A DNA stretch of 64,000 nucleotides from assembly GCF_025148785.1 (NCBI RefSeq), contig NZ_CP102271.1:2039972-2103971 (forward strand), in the 5' to 3' direction. Shown here in pieces: positions 26,452 through 35,130 of the stretch. The position numbers and the translations under genes were made by a program. This DNA is from Catenibacterium mitsuokai (GTDB taxonomy: Bacteria > Bacillota_I > Bacilli_A > Erysipelotrichales > Coprobacillaceae). The notes beneath the pieces were generated by a model. It was not told where the DNA came from. It was given only the letters and a program-made list of their open reading frames with translations, and searched no databases. Position 1 is the stretch's first letter. Each line of letters opens with the position of its first letter.

Positions 26452-26487
26452 AAAGCGACATACCTCTTATGAGGTATGCCGTTTTTT
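26452..26487 (+). terminator. Terminator of the SEDS gene
   Basis: CATACCTC/GAGGTATG stem, T6. It can also serve the convergent gene. Confidence 0.85.
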
Positions 26488-26492
26488 AATAC

Positions 26493-26954
26493 TTATCCCT
26501 TAATATCTTTAAGTAAAGCTACATGTTCACCATAAATGTGTCCTGATTCAGGCACATAGATAATAAGTGCTTCTCTTTCGTTCTTATAAATAGAGCGACT
26601 CTTTTCTACAAATGCGAATAAGAGATCATCCCCTTTAGTTGTCTTAAGCTGGACTCTTTCATTGTACTTGACGGGTGTAACCACATATTCACAAGGTACT
26701 GTAGGCACCTCTTTTAAGCTCACCATCTGTTTATAATAGCTATAAACCATGAAGAATAAGCCAGCAGTAATAGCCATCCCAAGAGCATAGATTACTTTAG
26801 CTTGAGATGGAACAAGAAAAGCAGCCACTAATGTGATAATCACAACTACAGGAATAATTCTAGAGAACTTCTTATAGTGCTTTCCATATTCATTACATTT
26901 ATAAGTCATATATTTTTCTGACTGCTTAAGATTTAATTTTTTTAATTCGTACAT
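26493..26954 (-). CDS. Two-helix membrane protein, unknown function
   Basis: 153 residues. A basic N-terminal region of 30 residues, two membrane helices (about 33-50 and 54-72), then a soluble beta-rich domain of about 80 residues. AAGGTG lies before the ATG at 26954, which is inside the 3' end of the pseudouridine synthase gene (29-base overlap), so it is the last gene of the nadK operon by translational coupling. Family not recognised. Confidence 0.68.
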   Translation of the reverse strand: MYELKKLNLKQSEKYMTYKCNEYGKHYKKFSRIIPVVVIITLVAAFLVPSQAKVIYALGMAITAGLFFMVYSYYKQMVSLKEVPTVPCEYVVTPVKYNERVQLKTTKGDDLLFAFVEKSRSIYKNEREALIIYVPESGHIYGEHVALLKDIKG

Positions 26955-27774
26955 CGTTAAACACCTTCTTTAAAGTCATACATTGTTGTGTGATAGGATG
27001 TCTAAAAGCTATTTCTACACTGTCTAGATAAAAGCCTTCTCCTTCACCATAAAGTGGATCTCCTACAAGTGGACACCCTAAATAAGCCATGTGAACACGA
27101 ATCTGATGCGTACGTCCTGTTTCTAACTTACATTCTACTAGAGAATACTCTCCAGTTGTTTTAATAGTACGGTAATGGGTGATTGCTTCTTTACCGCCTT
27201 CTCTTACTTCTCTTTTTGTCCCATGACCTTCTGCGTGGTCAATAGGAGCATTTACTGTTCCCTGCCCTGGATTGCCTTTGACAAGTGCATGATACACACG
27301 TTTCACCTGCTTGATATCATGAGAAAAAGCATCATGAACATAACGGCTTTTCGCAATCATCATGAGTCCTGATGTTTCTTTATCAAGTCGATTGACAAGA
27401 TGTATCGCACTCTCAATATGATTCACTTTATAGTAATACATAATAGCATTCCCCAACGACTCTGTTAAGTACTTCTTAACAGGGATACAGGCAAGGTTGG
27501 GCTGTTTATCAATGATCATCAAATAATCATCTTCATAAACAACCTTCAAAGGGATATCTACAGGAATCACATTACTTGTTTCTTTAGGGAAGACAATCGC
27601 AACACTATCTCCCTCAACTGTTTTATAACACAAATACCGCTTTTCTCCATTCACCAATATTTCTCCATGATTCCTAGAATCTTTCACTAGTTTCTTAGAA
27701 ATACCATGTAAATAGAAGAATTCATCTAAACGCATATCCACATGCTGTGCATCTATTTCAAATTGTAAGATCAT
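26926..27774 (-). CDS. RluA-family RNA pseudouridine synthase
   Basis: 282 residues. The catalytic Asp is in HLVNRLDKETSGLM (near 130), and ETGRTHQIRVHM marks the family. An S4-like N-terminal part is short but present (DEFFYLHGISKKLVKD...ILVNG). It isomerises uridine in 23S rRNA or tRNA; the exact site is unknown (RluD-like or YjbO-like). It overlaps nadK by four bases and the downstream membrane-protein gene by 29, giving a compact operon. Confidence 0.9.
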   Translation of the reverse strand: MILQFEIDAQHVDMRLDEFFYLHGISKKLVKDSRNHGEILVNGEKRYLCYKTVEGDSVAIVFPKETSNVIPVDIPLKVVYEDDYLMIIDKQPNLACIPVKKYLTESLGNAIMYYYKVNHIESAIHLVNRLDKETSGLMMIAKSRYVHDAFSHDIKQVKRVYHALVKGNPGQGTVNAPIDHAEGHGTKREVREGGKEAITHYRTIKTTGEYSLVECKLETGRTHQIRVHMAYLGCPLVGDPLYGEGEGFYLDSVEIAFRHPITQQCMTLKKVFNDVRIKKIKS

Positions 27775-28538
27775 AGATATGATTTCCTCAATCTCTTCAC
27801 AAAAGATATATGACGGTAATTACAAAAATGCGCTACACGCTTAGAAAGACGTGCTTCTATGACATCATGATCCTTTAATTCATATATATCTGTATCTATG
27901 CCTAAAACCGCATTTTCATTAAAATCTGTCTCAAAGCGTACAACATCCTCTTCTCCTAAAATAAGAGGACTACCTAAAGAACGATAAGCATTATGATGAA
28001 TACCCGCTATTTCAGTCACCTGCATCAATCTTAAACTAGGATTGATCACTGCACCTCCTAATGACTTATTCAATGCTGTAGAACCTGATGGTGTACTTAC
28101 ACAAAGCCCATTTCCTCTAAATGTTTCCATATGTTCATCATTCACATACATATCAATCACCTGTGAACGATAACTATTTTCTATACGCATTTCATTTAAT
28201 GCATGAAAGATTTCTCCATTATAAGAAATACGTAAGAGATGTCGATCAAAAATCTCTGGTTGTTTTGTAAGAATATCTTCTACAAGCTGTTTATACTCAT
28301 CTTTTAAATAATCTGTAAAGAATCCAAGTGTTCCTGTATGGATTCCTACAAAAGAAACATCATTTAAAACATGCTCATAACGATGGATAGAATAGATCAT
28401 TGTCCCATCTCCACCTACAGATATCACTATCTCTGGATGTTCTTCATCGTAAGTCAGTTCCTTGAGTTCTTCTTTAATTAAAGCTGCAAGATGACGGGAT
28501 ACATCATCTTTTTTTGACACAATCGCATATCTTTTCAT
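27771..28538 (-). CDS. nadK: NAD kinase
   Basis: 255 residues. VGGDGTMIYS (GGDGT 42-46) is the ATP/NAD binding motif, followed by GTLGFFTD and the nucleotide-binding TPSGSTALNKSLGGA block. It makes NADP from NAD and ATP or polyphosphate. GGTGATG lies before the ATG. First gene of the operon with the pseudouridine synthase, a pairing common in Bacillota. Confidence 0.93.
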   Translation of the reverse strand: MKRYAIVSKKDDVSRHLAALIKEELKELTYDEEHPEIVISVGGDGTMIYSIHRYEHVLNDVSFVGIHTGTLGFFTDYLKDEYKQLVEDILTKQPEIFDRHLLRISYNGEIFHALNEMRIENSYRSQVIDMYVNDEHMETFRGNGLCVSTPSGSTALNKSLGGAVINPSLRLMQVTEIAGIHHNAYRSLGSPLILGEEDVVRFETDFNENAVLGIDTDIYELKDHDVIEARLSKRVAHFCNYRHISFVKRLRKSYL

Positions 28539-28596
28539 TTTTTCATCACCGTTATTATTATACTTTCTATTAGCTTTTTAAGCAATATGACTTGTA

Positions 28597-28625
28597 TTGA
28601 CGAGGTTGTTTGACAAGTATATAAT
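28597..28625 (+). promoter_or_regulatory. Strong sigma-A-type promoter pointing into the IS110 element
   Basis: TTGACG (28597-28602), 17-bp spacer, TATAAT (28620-28625), with AAGGAG at 28637-28642 but no start codon at a usable distance. The next plus-strand gene is the CYTH gene at 30332, beyond the IS110, so this may be its original promoter. Confidence 0.6.
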
Positions 28626-28721
28626 TTTAGAAAAACAAGGAGATAATCTGAATAAAAATTGAAAGAGAAAACAAATTTTACCCTAAAAAAGTGCATAAAG
28701 CCCCTTTCCCCAAATGGAAGG

Positions 28722-30014
28722 CTATTCTATTTGAGGTGAGTTCTTAGATTCTTTTCTGATGAGTTGTAGAATCTCTGCTTCAGACAAGCCTGTGCGGCTG
28801 AGTTGATTGAAGGCATTTCGTAAATTATTTTTAACGTATTCAATTCGTTGCTTCTTTGTTGTTTCAACATCTGCCATGTCTGTTGGATTAAATGCTTCAC
28901 CTGTTTTTAAAAGATGATAGACAGCAATAAGTATTTTTCTCGCAATCGCAATGATAGCTCGTTTCTTACCGCGTCTTTTAGATATCTTGTTGAATTTGTC
29001 TGCATAGTATTCGCATTCCTTATCTTTTACGGCAGCATGTGCAACCTGAACAAGACAAGGCTTAAGATAAACGCCAGCTTTTGAAACTTTAACCGATTTC
29101 TTTTTGCCAGCTGATTCATTACATCCAGGAGCTAATCCAGCCCATGCAGCAAGTTTGCGATGAGAGGACCATTGAGACATATCAGTGCCGATTTCAGAGA
29201 TAATGGTAATAGCAGATTTTCTATTGATTCCTGGTATTGTACAAAGAAGCTGTATGTAGTCTTCGTAGTTGGCAACCATCAAGTTGATATGGTGCTGTAT
29301 TTCATCAAGAAGAGAATCCAGATAGTCCATATGTTTCTGAACGATTTTAATTCTAGCCTTTTGAAACTGATTTAGCTGAATACCATCAACAGCACTCAGG
29401 ATGTCTTCATGAGATGCTTTACAACCGGCATGAACTTTAGAAAGAATATCTTCACTTGTATATGGATCATTTGATAAAATAGTATTGACAATAGCGGAAG
29501 CAGATTTACCAAAGATATCAGAAAAAACAATATCAAGTTTACAGTTTCCAGTAGTCAAAGCATTTTGGAAACGATTCTTTTCAGAAGAACGCATATTGAT
29601 AAGTTTATACTGATAGCGGGTAAATTCCCTGAGGACGCGGATATCCTTTTCAGGGATATAGCTGGATCTGACAATACCGAATTTAAAGAGGTCGGCAATC
29701 CATTTGGCATCCTTATTGTCATCCTTCTCACCTTTGATAGCCTTGACCCATTTAGGATTGGCAACAACGACATTAGAAATATGGCCTTCTAATGCATTGT
29801 ATACAGGGATATAGTACTTGCCGGTTGATTCCATGCATACATTTTGACAGTTGTTTTCAATAAGCCAATCCCTGAATTGAATGAGCTGGTTATTGAAGGT
29901 TGAGAATCTTTTTTTAATGTACTTGGGTTTGACGGATTCAGAGATGCAGATAACAGCAACAATGAAAGATTTGTGCACGTCAACACCACAAGATCTAGGG
30001 TAAACAATCTCCAT
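28722..30014 (-). CDS. IS110-family transposase (recombinase)
   Basis: 430 residues. DEDD domain: CGVDVHKSFI (Asp12), CMESTGKYY (Glu), EKDDNKDAKW (Asp). C-terminal domain: IPGINRKSAITIISEIG and WAGLAPGCNESAGKKKSVKVSKAG with the catalytic Ser region. Intact. AAGGAG lies 12 bases before the ATG. A divergent relative of copy A: similar domain order and many identical motif residues, but clearly different spacer sequences. Confidence 0.93.
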   Translation of the reverse strand: MEIVYPRSCGVDVHKSFIVAVICISESVKPKYIKKRFSTFNNQLIQFRDWLIENNCQNVCMESTGKYYIPVYNALEGHISNVVVANPKWVKAIKGEKDDNKDAKWIADLFKFGIVRSSYIPEKDIRVLREFTRYQYKLINMRSSEKNRFQNALTTGNCKLDIVFSDIFGKSASAIVNTILSNDPYTSEDILSKVHAGCKASHEDILSAVDGIQLNQFQKARIKIVQKHMDYLDSLLDEIQHHINLMVANYEDYIQLLCTIPGINRKSAITIISEIGTDMSQWSSHRKLAAWAGLAPGCNESAGKKKSVKVSKAGVYLKPCLVQVAHAAVKDKECEYYADKFNKISKRRGKKRAIIAIARKILIAVYHLLKTGEAFNPTDMADVETTKKQRIEYVKNNLRNAFNQLSRTGLSEAEILQLIRKESKNSPQIE

Positions 30015-30049
30015 AAATAAAAGGCTCCTTATAAGAATATAGAGAAGGA

Positions 30050-30155
30050 GCTCAGTGACTGACTGATCAACACTAAAAGATTAAACTCAAGTCAATGATT
30101 AATCTGCAGACTTAAAAGACATACTCATGTGTGCTTGAAAAGATCAGCCTTGCAC
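30050..30155 (-). ncRNA. Candidate IS110 bridge RNA, copy B
   Basis: On the minus strand TATAAT (30161-30166) is followed by the block ATCTTTTCAAGCACA (30130-30144) shared with copy A. A stem CTGATC (30142-30147)/GATCAG (30063-30068) occupies the same place as the GCTATCT/AGATAGC stem of copy A with a different sequence, which is compensatory change. ACAC/GTGT adds an inner pair. Boundaries are estimates. Confidence 0.6.
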
Positions 30156-30331
30156 TGGTTATTATACTGTTTTGACTTGAACGAGTTGCAAGAATCTACA
30201 ACTCACCTCGCCGTGCTTTGTAGTGTAAGACTCCTTCAATTAAAATATAAAATAAGATGCCTGCACAAACAAGAATTATTCATTTCTATGTGTGCCTTGG
30301 AGCCGCAGGCGGAAAGGAATGTGAGGTTATT

Positions 30332-30898
30332 ATGGAAAAGAATCTTGAAATAGAATATAAGATGCTGCTTACTGAGGAGGTTTTCCATCAATTGATGAAT
30401 GATTTTACAGGGCATACTTATAGTCAGACAAACTATTATCTTACAAGTATTGAATTAGGTGCATTACGCTATAGTCTTCGTATTAGAGAAAAGGAAGGCT
30501 ATTATGAGATGACACTTAAAACACCTGCCGCAAATGGTCGTATGGAACATAACCTAGAGATTACGAAAGAAGATCTCATCATGATTCAAAATGGACAGAT
30601 GCCTGATAATGAAATTACATGCTTATTAAAAGACAAAGGCTTTGATTTAAGTCTTATTAAACAGTCTTATTCTTTAACTACTATTAGAAGAGATGTTCCT
30701 TTTGATTCAGGCATGTTATCTCTTGATGAGAATCATTATAATGGAATCACCGATTATGAATTAGAATTTGAAGTCAATGATGAAGAAGCAGGACTTAAAC
30801 AATTCAAGGAATTATGTGAGATATATCATCTACAATATAAAGAAAACTGTGCAAGTAAGATTGTGAGAGTTCTAAGTAATAGGGTAGACAAGGAATAA
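30332..30898 (+). CDS. CYTH-domain (triphosphate tunnel) protein
   Basis: 188 residues. The ExExK signature is EIEYK at the N-terminus, with alternating Arg/Lys/Glu strands (SLRIREKEGYYEMTLK, YELEFEVND) forming the tunnel. Members hydrolyse thiamine triphosphate or inorganic triphosphate or make cAMP; small Bacillota members are usually triphosphatases. Start at 30332 after GTGAGGT; a frame extends 25 codons upstream, unsupported. The last five residues (RVDKE) and the stop come from the end of the intron on the other strand, so the C-terminus has been remodelled. Its promoter may be cut off by the IS110. Confidence 0.83.
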   Translation: MEKNLEIEYKMLLTEEVFHQLMNDFTGHTYSQTNYYLTSIELGALRYSLRIREKEGYYEMTLKTPAANGRMEHNLEITKEDLIMIQNGQMPDNEITCLLKDKGFDLSLIKQSYSLTTIRRDVPFDSGMLSLDENHYNGITDYELEFEVNDEEAGLKQFKELCEIYHLQYKENCASKIVRVLSNRVDKE

Positions 30899-30993
30899 TA
30901 TTAAAAGGTTAATTAACTATTATTTCTGTGCCTCCCGTTGCACCGTACGTACGGGTCTCGTATACGGCGCTACATTTATATGATAATTTCAGA

Positions 30994-31711
30994 CTAACTT
31001 AGATAGTAATTAAGGGGATTGATCAGACCAGGTCTATCTCCTATTCTTTTACCCAAGAATTTGGGACTAATAATATTATTAATTACATGACCACAGGCCT
31101 GGCTATAAAGTCCGCGTCTAGAGTTTGCCACCGAAAAGATTTGTTCATCAGAAAATTGGCAAGAAAATAGCCTATTCATTTTGTATAAGTTTTTATAAAT
31201 CGTTTTAGGTCTTTTCCACTGTTTCAAAATGATTACTCTGATTTTATGGCGAAGCCATTGACCAAAGACGTCAATGAAGTATTTCATCACGCCTATTCGA
31301 TAATAGTTAATCCACCCCACTACAATCTGATTGATTCTCTTGAATGTAACTGCAAGAGGGCGTGCAATTCCTATCCTTCTTATAAGTTCTCTTCTACATT
31401 TATCGTAGATTTTCATCTTGCTCTGATTGGAAGGCTTGCATTTCCATTCACCATTCCTTTGGAGGTAGGTGAATCCTAGAAACTTGCTTTCGGGTGGTCT
31501 GACCACTTTGGTTTTAGTAGCGCTGACTTTAAGAAATAGTTTTCTCTCTAGCCATGAAGTGACTGACTTCATTACTCTATTTGCACTCATCTCGCTCTTA
31601 ACGAAGATATTGCAGTCATCTGCATATCTAACAAAGCGTAGTCCTCTATATTCCAGTTCCTTGTCAAACTTATCTAAATAAACGTTAGAAAGGATTGGTG
31701 AGAGTGGACCT
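30994..31711 (-). pseudogene. Group II intron maturase, C-terminal fragment
   Basis: Codons for residues from about 194 to 431 of the maturase, including YADD and the X domain, with no start codon of its own at the junction (the first Met is at residue 234, after the YADD). Identical in sequence to the intact copy. Confidence 0.9.
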
Positions 31712-31796
31712 CCTTATGTGGACAAAGATATTATGCCGAGTTAATTTAGATAACCCTTTAATAATCATACAATTTTCTTTATTTTCTCGGCATAAT
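31712..31796 (+). repeat. RIT left terminal inverted repeat (85 bp)
   Basis: Begins CCTTATGTGGACAAAG. About 77 of 85 positions match the reverse complement of 35046-35130. It is itself palindromic at its inner ends: ATTATGCCGAG at 31730-31740 and CTCGGCATAAT at 31786-31796. Confidence 0.9.
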
Positions 31797-31797
31797 G

Positions 31798-31841
31798 CAT
31801 CACACTTTAAATAGAATTATAGTTCTATTTAAAGTGTGATG
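31798..31841 (+). promoter_or_regulatory. 19-bp-arm hairpin over the first recombinase start
   Basis: Exact arms 31798-31816 and 31823-31841 with a 6-base loop TTATAG. The 3' arm includes the GTG (31836) and ATG (31839) start candidates, so it could block or time translation of the first recombinase. Confidence 0.7.
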
Positions 31842-33092
31842 ATTATGAGATTAGAACTAATTTGTAGTGGATTGACAAAATTATTAGTAGATAATAACTA
31901 TAGTCCAACCACCATAAACTTTTATAAAAGAGAATGGAAAAAACTAAATGATTTTCTTTTATCAGAATATGGGGATGATGTTTTTTCTATTGATAAAGGT
32001 TTAATCTTTTTAGAAAAGATTCATGGTATTGTTTCATCTTTTGAAGAATCCAAATTAAAAGATCAACAGTTGCAGTTGATTAGATCGATTCAAATCTTAC
32101 AGGATTATAAGCTTCATGGTGTACTTACTAGACGATATCATGCATCTAAAAATCCAATCAGATTAGAGGGTGATTATTTAAATATTCATATTCGTTTTAA
32201 TGATTATCTAGATCACACCGAGTTGTCGAAGTCCACCAAAAAGCATTATATTAGAATTTCTCTAATATTTCTTGACTATCTCAATCAAAAAGGAATAACT
32301 GATGTTAGTTACATTGATTTATCCATATGTAATGATTATATAAGAACTTTTACTGGTATGTCTTTTAAAACGATTGAACAACATATCTGTGGATTACGAT
32401 ATTTTTTAAGATATTTAAATGAAGAAAATGTGCTAGAAAGTGATGTTGCTTCTCTTATTCATATGCCAGCTATATCAAAATCGACTAAGATACCATCGGT
32501 ATGGACTGAAGATGAAATCAAAAAATTATTACAGGCTATTGATAGAAACAGTCCTATTGGAAAAAGGGATTACGCAATGATAGTGTTAGCTTGTATTTTA
32601 GGGTTACGTATTTCTGACATTAAGAACTTAAAATTTGATAATTTTAACTGGGAAGAAAAAAAGCTGAGCATCATTCAACATAAGACAAAAAAGCCATTAA
32701 CATTGCCTATCCCTGATGCAGTGGGATGGGCAGTAATAGATTATATAAAGAATGGAAGACCTAAATATTACGAATCCAAATTTATATTTCTAAAGCATAT
32801 GCCACCTTTTGGTAGTTTAAGTGATGAAAACCATTTGTCAGATAGAATTCATTTTTATATGAAAAAGGCGAAGATTCCATTAAACAAAAACTGTCACAGG
32901 GGCTTTCATTCTCTAAGACATACATCAGCTTCTATGCTTCTCGATGCAGGAGTCGAATTACCAGTCATCACATCAATTCTTGGACATTCTAGTACGGATA
33001 TAACTTCTATTTATTTAAAGACAGATCTTGATAAATTAAAAGAATGTGTTTTGGATTTGACGTTTGACGATGAATACATTGATATTCGATAG
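31839..33092 (+). CDS. ritA: Tyrosine recombinase, first of trio (RitA-like)
   Basis: About 417 residues. N-terminal SAM-like core-binding region (repeated SPTTINFYKREWKKL and STKKHYIRISLIFLDYL motifs) and C-terminal catalytic domain with Arg258 (GLRISDIKNL), His358 and Arg361 (HSLRH), His384 (GHSS) and Tyr393 (numbering from the GTG at 31836). All catalytic residues are present. The start is uncertain: GTG 31836, ATG 31839 or ATG 31845, without a clear ribosome binding site. Its end overlaps the next gene by 23 bases. Confidence 0.85.
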   Translation: MIMRLELICSGLTKLLVDNNYSPTTINFYKREWKKLNDFLLSEYGDDVFSIDKGLIFLEKIHGIVSSFEESKLKDQQLQLIRSIQILQDYKLHGVLTRRYHASKNPIRLEGDYLNIHIRFNDYLDHTELSKSTKKHYIRISLIFLDYLNQKGITDVSYIDLSICNDYIRTFTGMSFKTIEQHICGLRYFLRYLNEENVLESDVASLIHMPAISKSTKIPSVWTEDEIKKLLQAIDRNSPIGKRDYAMIVLACILGLRISDIKNLKFDNFNWEEKKLSIIQHKTKKPLTLPIPDAVGWAVIDYIKNGRPKYYESKFIFLKHMPPFGSLSDENHLSDRIHFYMKKAKIPLNKNCHRGFHSLRHTSASMLLDAGVELPVITSILGHSSTDITSIYLKTDLDKLKECVLDLTFDDEYIDIR

Positions 33093-34047
33093 TATTTTCA
33101 AAAATGAAATTCAAGATCTGATCAATTTAAAGAGAGCCCAAGGATTTAAATACGTAACAGAAGAATTCGCATTAAAAAGAATAGATAAGTATCTTGCAGG
33201 TAAAAACATACAAGAAAAAGTGATTACTAAATCAGTAGTTGATGAATGGTGTCTAAGAAAGACGTATGAAACACAAGCAAATCAAAAAAGTAGAATATCA
33301 ATGATGAGAGTACTATGCTCATATTTATTAGAATTAGGATTTGATGTATATGTTCCTCCAAAAGGATTGATAAGAAAACCCCAAAAATATAATGCACATA
33401 TCTACACCGATGATGAATTAAGAAGATTTTTTAAAGCCGTTGATAAGAGTCAATCAGTTCCTTCTGAATGTCCATATCGCCATATTATTATGCCTATATT
33501 CTTTAGAATACTATATACAAGCGGGTTGCGTGTATCTGAGCTAAGACTGGCTAAAATTGAGGACTTTCATTTGGATGAAGGCTACTTTATAGTTAAAAGT
33601 GGAAAGAATAATAAAGATAGAATAATTCCAATTCATCCTGTATTAGTAAAAAAATGTAAGGAATTAAAATCAACTATTCATATTGATTCTGATGAATCAG
33701 AATATTTCTTTATGAAATTACCTGGCAAACCACTAACACTTCAGTGTGTATACAATAATTTCAGAAGATATCTTGATAAGGCCGGAATATCGCATAATGG
33801 ACGTGGCCCACGAGTCCATGACTTTCGTCATACTTATTGTGTCAACTTATTAAAGAAATGGGTATATGAGGAAAAGAATCTATTGGTATATCTGCCATAT
33901 ATGAAAACAATGTTAGGTCATGAAAGTTTTGATGAAACAGCCTATTATCTTAAATTGACAGCTACACTTTTTCCGATGATTCAGTTAAAGCTTGAAAGTT
34001 CCTATCCTAATATAATTGAAACGATTGAAGAACATGACAGCAACTGA
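33070..34047 (+). CDS. ritB: Tyrosine recombinase, second of trio (RitB-like)
   Basis: About 325 residues. Catalytic set near Arg156 (SGLRVSELRL), His252/Arg255 (HDFRHTY), His286 (GHES) and Tyr294/295, intact. It starts at the ATG at 33070, inside the end of the first recombinase gene (an in-frame TTG lies two codons earlier), and overlaps the third gene by 14 bases. Translation is probably coupled since the ribosome binding site is weak. Confidence 0.85.
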   Translation: MNTLIFDSIFKNEIQDLINLKRAQGFKYVTEEFALKRIDKYLAGKNIQEKVITKSVVDEWCLRKTYETQANQKSRISMMRVLCSYLLELGFDVYVPPKGLIRKPQKYNAHIYTDDELRRFFKAVDKSQSVPSECPYRHIIMPIFFRILYTSGLRVSELRLAKIEDFHLDEGYFIVKSGKNNKDRIIPIHPVLVKKCKELKSTIHIDSDESEYFFMKLPGKPLTLQCVYNNFRRYLDKAGISHNGRGPRVHDFRHTYCVNLLKKWVYEEKNLLVYLPYMKTMLGHESFDETAYYLKLTATLFPMIQLKLESSYPNIIETIEEHDSN

Positions 34048-35041
34048 TTTCGCAGTTCTCGTAACCAAGTTTTTAACTGAATATCTACCTCTTCATCGAA
34101 ACTGTTCAAAAAATACTATAAGCAGCTATAAGGATTCTTTGAAATTATTTATTCTCTTTCTAAGAGATCACAAAAGTATGAACATCAATAAATTTAAGAT
34201 GCACCAGATTAATAGAGAACTTATTCTTGAATTTATTGAGTGGTTGGAAAATCGTGGAAATTCACCTGTTACTATCAACCATAGATTAGCAGGGATTAAA
34301 TCATTTATAAATTTTGCACAGTATGAAAGTGTTGAAAATCTGGCTTATTTACAAACTGTCTTATCAGTTAAGTCATTAAAAACTACTACTAGACAAGTTG
34401 ATTATCTAACTGAAGAACAAATGAATAACTTGATAAATCTTCCGCCTACAGATACATCTACAGGAATTAGACATCGTATCATCATGTGCTTATTATATGA
34501 TACAGGTGCTAGAGTACAGGAATTATGTGATTTAAAAATTGAAGATATCAATTTAGGTAATAATCCTACAGTTAAACTGCATGGTAAAGGTTCAAAAATA
34601 CGCATAGTCCCTATTTCTAAGAATATGAATCAGATATTAGAAGTGTACATATCTAAATTTTTTTCAGATATTAAATTGAAAAATGAGTATTTGATTAAGA
34701 ATAAAAATAATCAACAGATGAGTAGAGATGGGATAGAATATATAGTTCAGAAATATGCAACAATCTTAAAAAACAATGATCCTAGTTTTCCATCAAAAGT
34801 TCATCCCCATATGTTTAGACATAGTAAAGCAATGCACATGCTTGCAGTTGATATTCCTATTGTCTATATTCGAGATTTTCTGGGGCATGAAGATATTTCA
34901 ACAACTATGATTTATGCCAGAGCAGATTCAAGAAAGAAAAATGAAGCCATAAATAATTTGGCACCGAAATTAATTGAAGAAAATTATGTTGATTGGAGTA
35001 AGGATCAAGATTTATTAGACTTCCTAAACAGCTTTAAATAA
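34034..35041 (+). CDS. ritC: Tyrosine recombinase, third of trio (RitC-like)
   Basis: About 335 residues. Typical XerC/D-like layout: N-terminal core-binding domain, then TGARVQELCDL (Arg166), HPHMFRHS (His265, Arg268), GHEDISTT (His291) and IYARA (Tyr300), numbering from a TTG at 34016. I prefer the ATG at 34034. Five bases separate its stop from the right terminal repeat. No excisionase or cargo gene is present. Confidence 0.85.
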   Translation: MTATDFAVLVTKFLTEYLPLHRNCSKNTISSYKDSLKLFILFLRDHKSMNINKFKMHQINRELILEFIEWLENRGNSPVTINHRLAGIKSFINFAQYESVENLAYLQTVLSVKSLKTTTRQVDYLTEEQMNNLINLPPTDTSTGIRHRIIMCLLYDTGARVQELCDLKIEDINLGNNPTVKLHGKGSKIRIVPISKNMNQILEVYISKFFSDIKLKNEYLIKNKNNQQMSRDGIEYIVQKYATILKNNDPSFPSKVHPHMFRHSKAMHMLAVDIPIVYIRDFLGHEDISTTMIYARADSRKKNEAINNLAPKLIEENYVDWSKDQDLLDFLNSFK

Positions 35042-35045
35042 CATT

Positions 35046-35130
35046 ATTATGCCGAGAAAATAAAGAAAACCTTATGATTATTAAAGGATATTTCAAATTA
35101 ACTCGGCATAATATCTTTGTCCACATAAGG
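35046..35130 (-). repeat. RIT right terminal inverted repeat (85 bp)
   Basis: Reverse complement begins CCTTATGTGGACAAAG, as in the left repeat. Contains ATTATGCCGAG (35046-35056) and ACTCGGCATAAT near its outer end. Confidence 0.9.

Larger units (their letters stand above)
28722..30223 (-). mobile_element. IS110-family insertion sequence, copy B (minimum extent)
   Basis: Left (transposase-5') end placed at 30223 by the shared CTACAAAGCACG. The far end lies somewhere in 28643-28721 and is not resolved. Contains a leader RNA candidate and an intact transposase gene, oriented against the CYTH gene and with nadK. Confidence 0.72.

Noticed and set aside
31246-31681. Open frames antisense to the intron maturase (also at 13033-13468)
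   Set aside because: They occur at the same relative place in both copies because the DNA is the same, have no recognisable domains, and the real frame is the maturase.
31839-35041. Recombinases as prophage or ICE integrases
   Set aside because: Three full recombinases in overlapping order between 85-bp inverted repeats, no phage, relaxase or attachment-site genes, and an exact empty site in the other intron copy.
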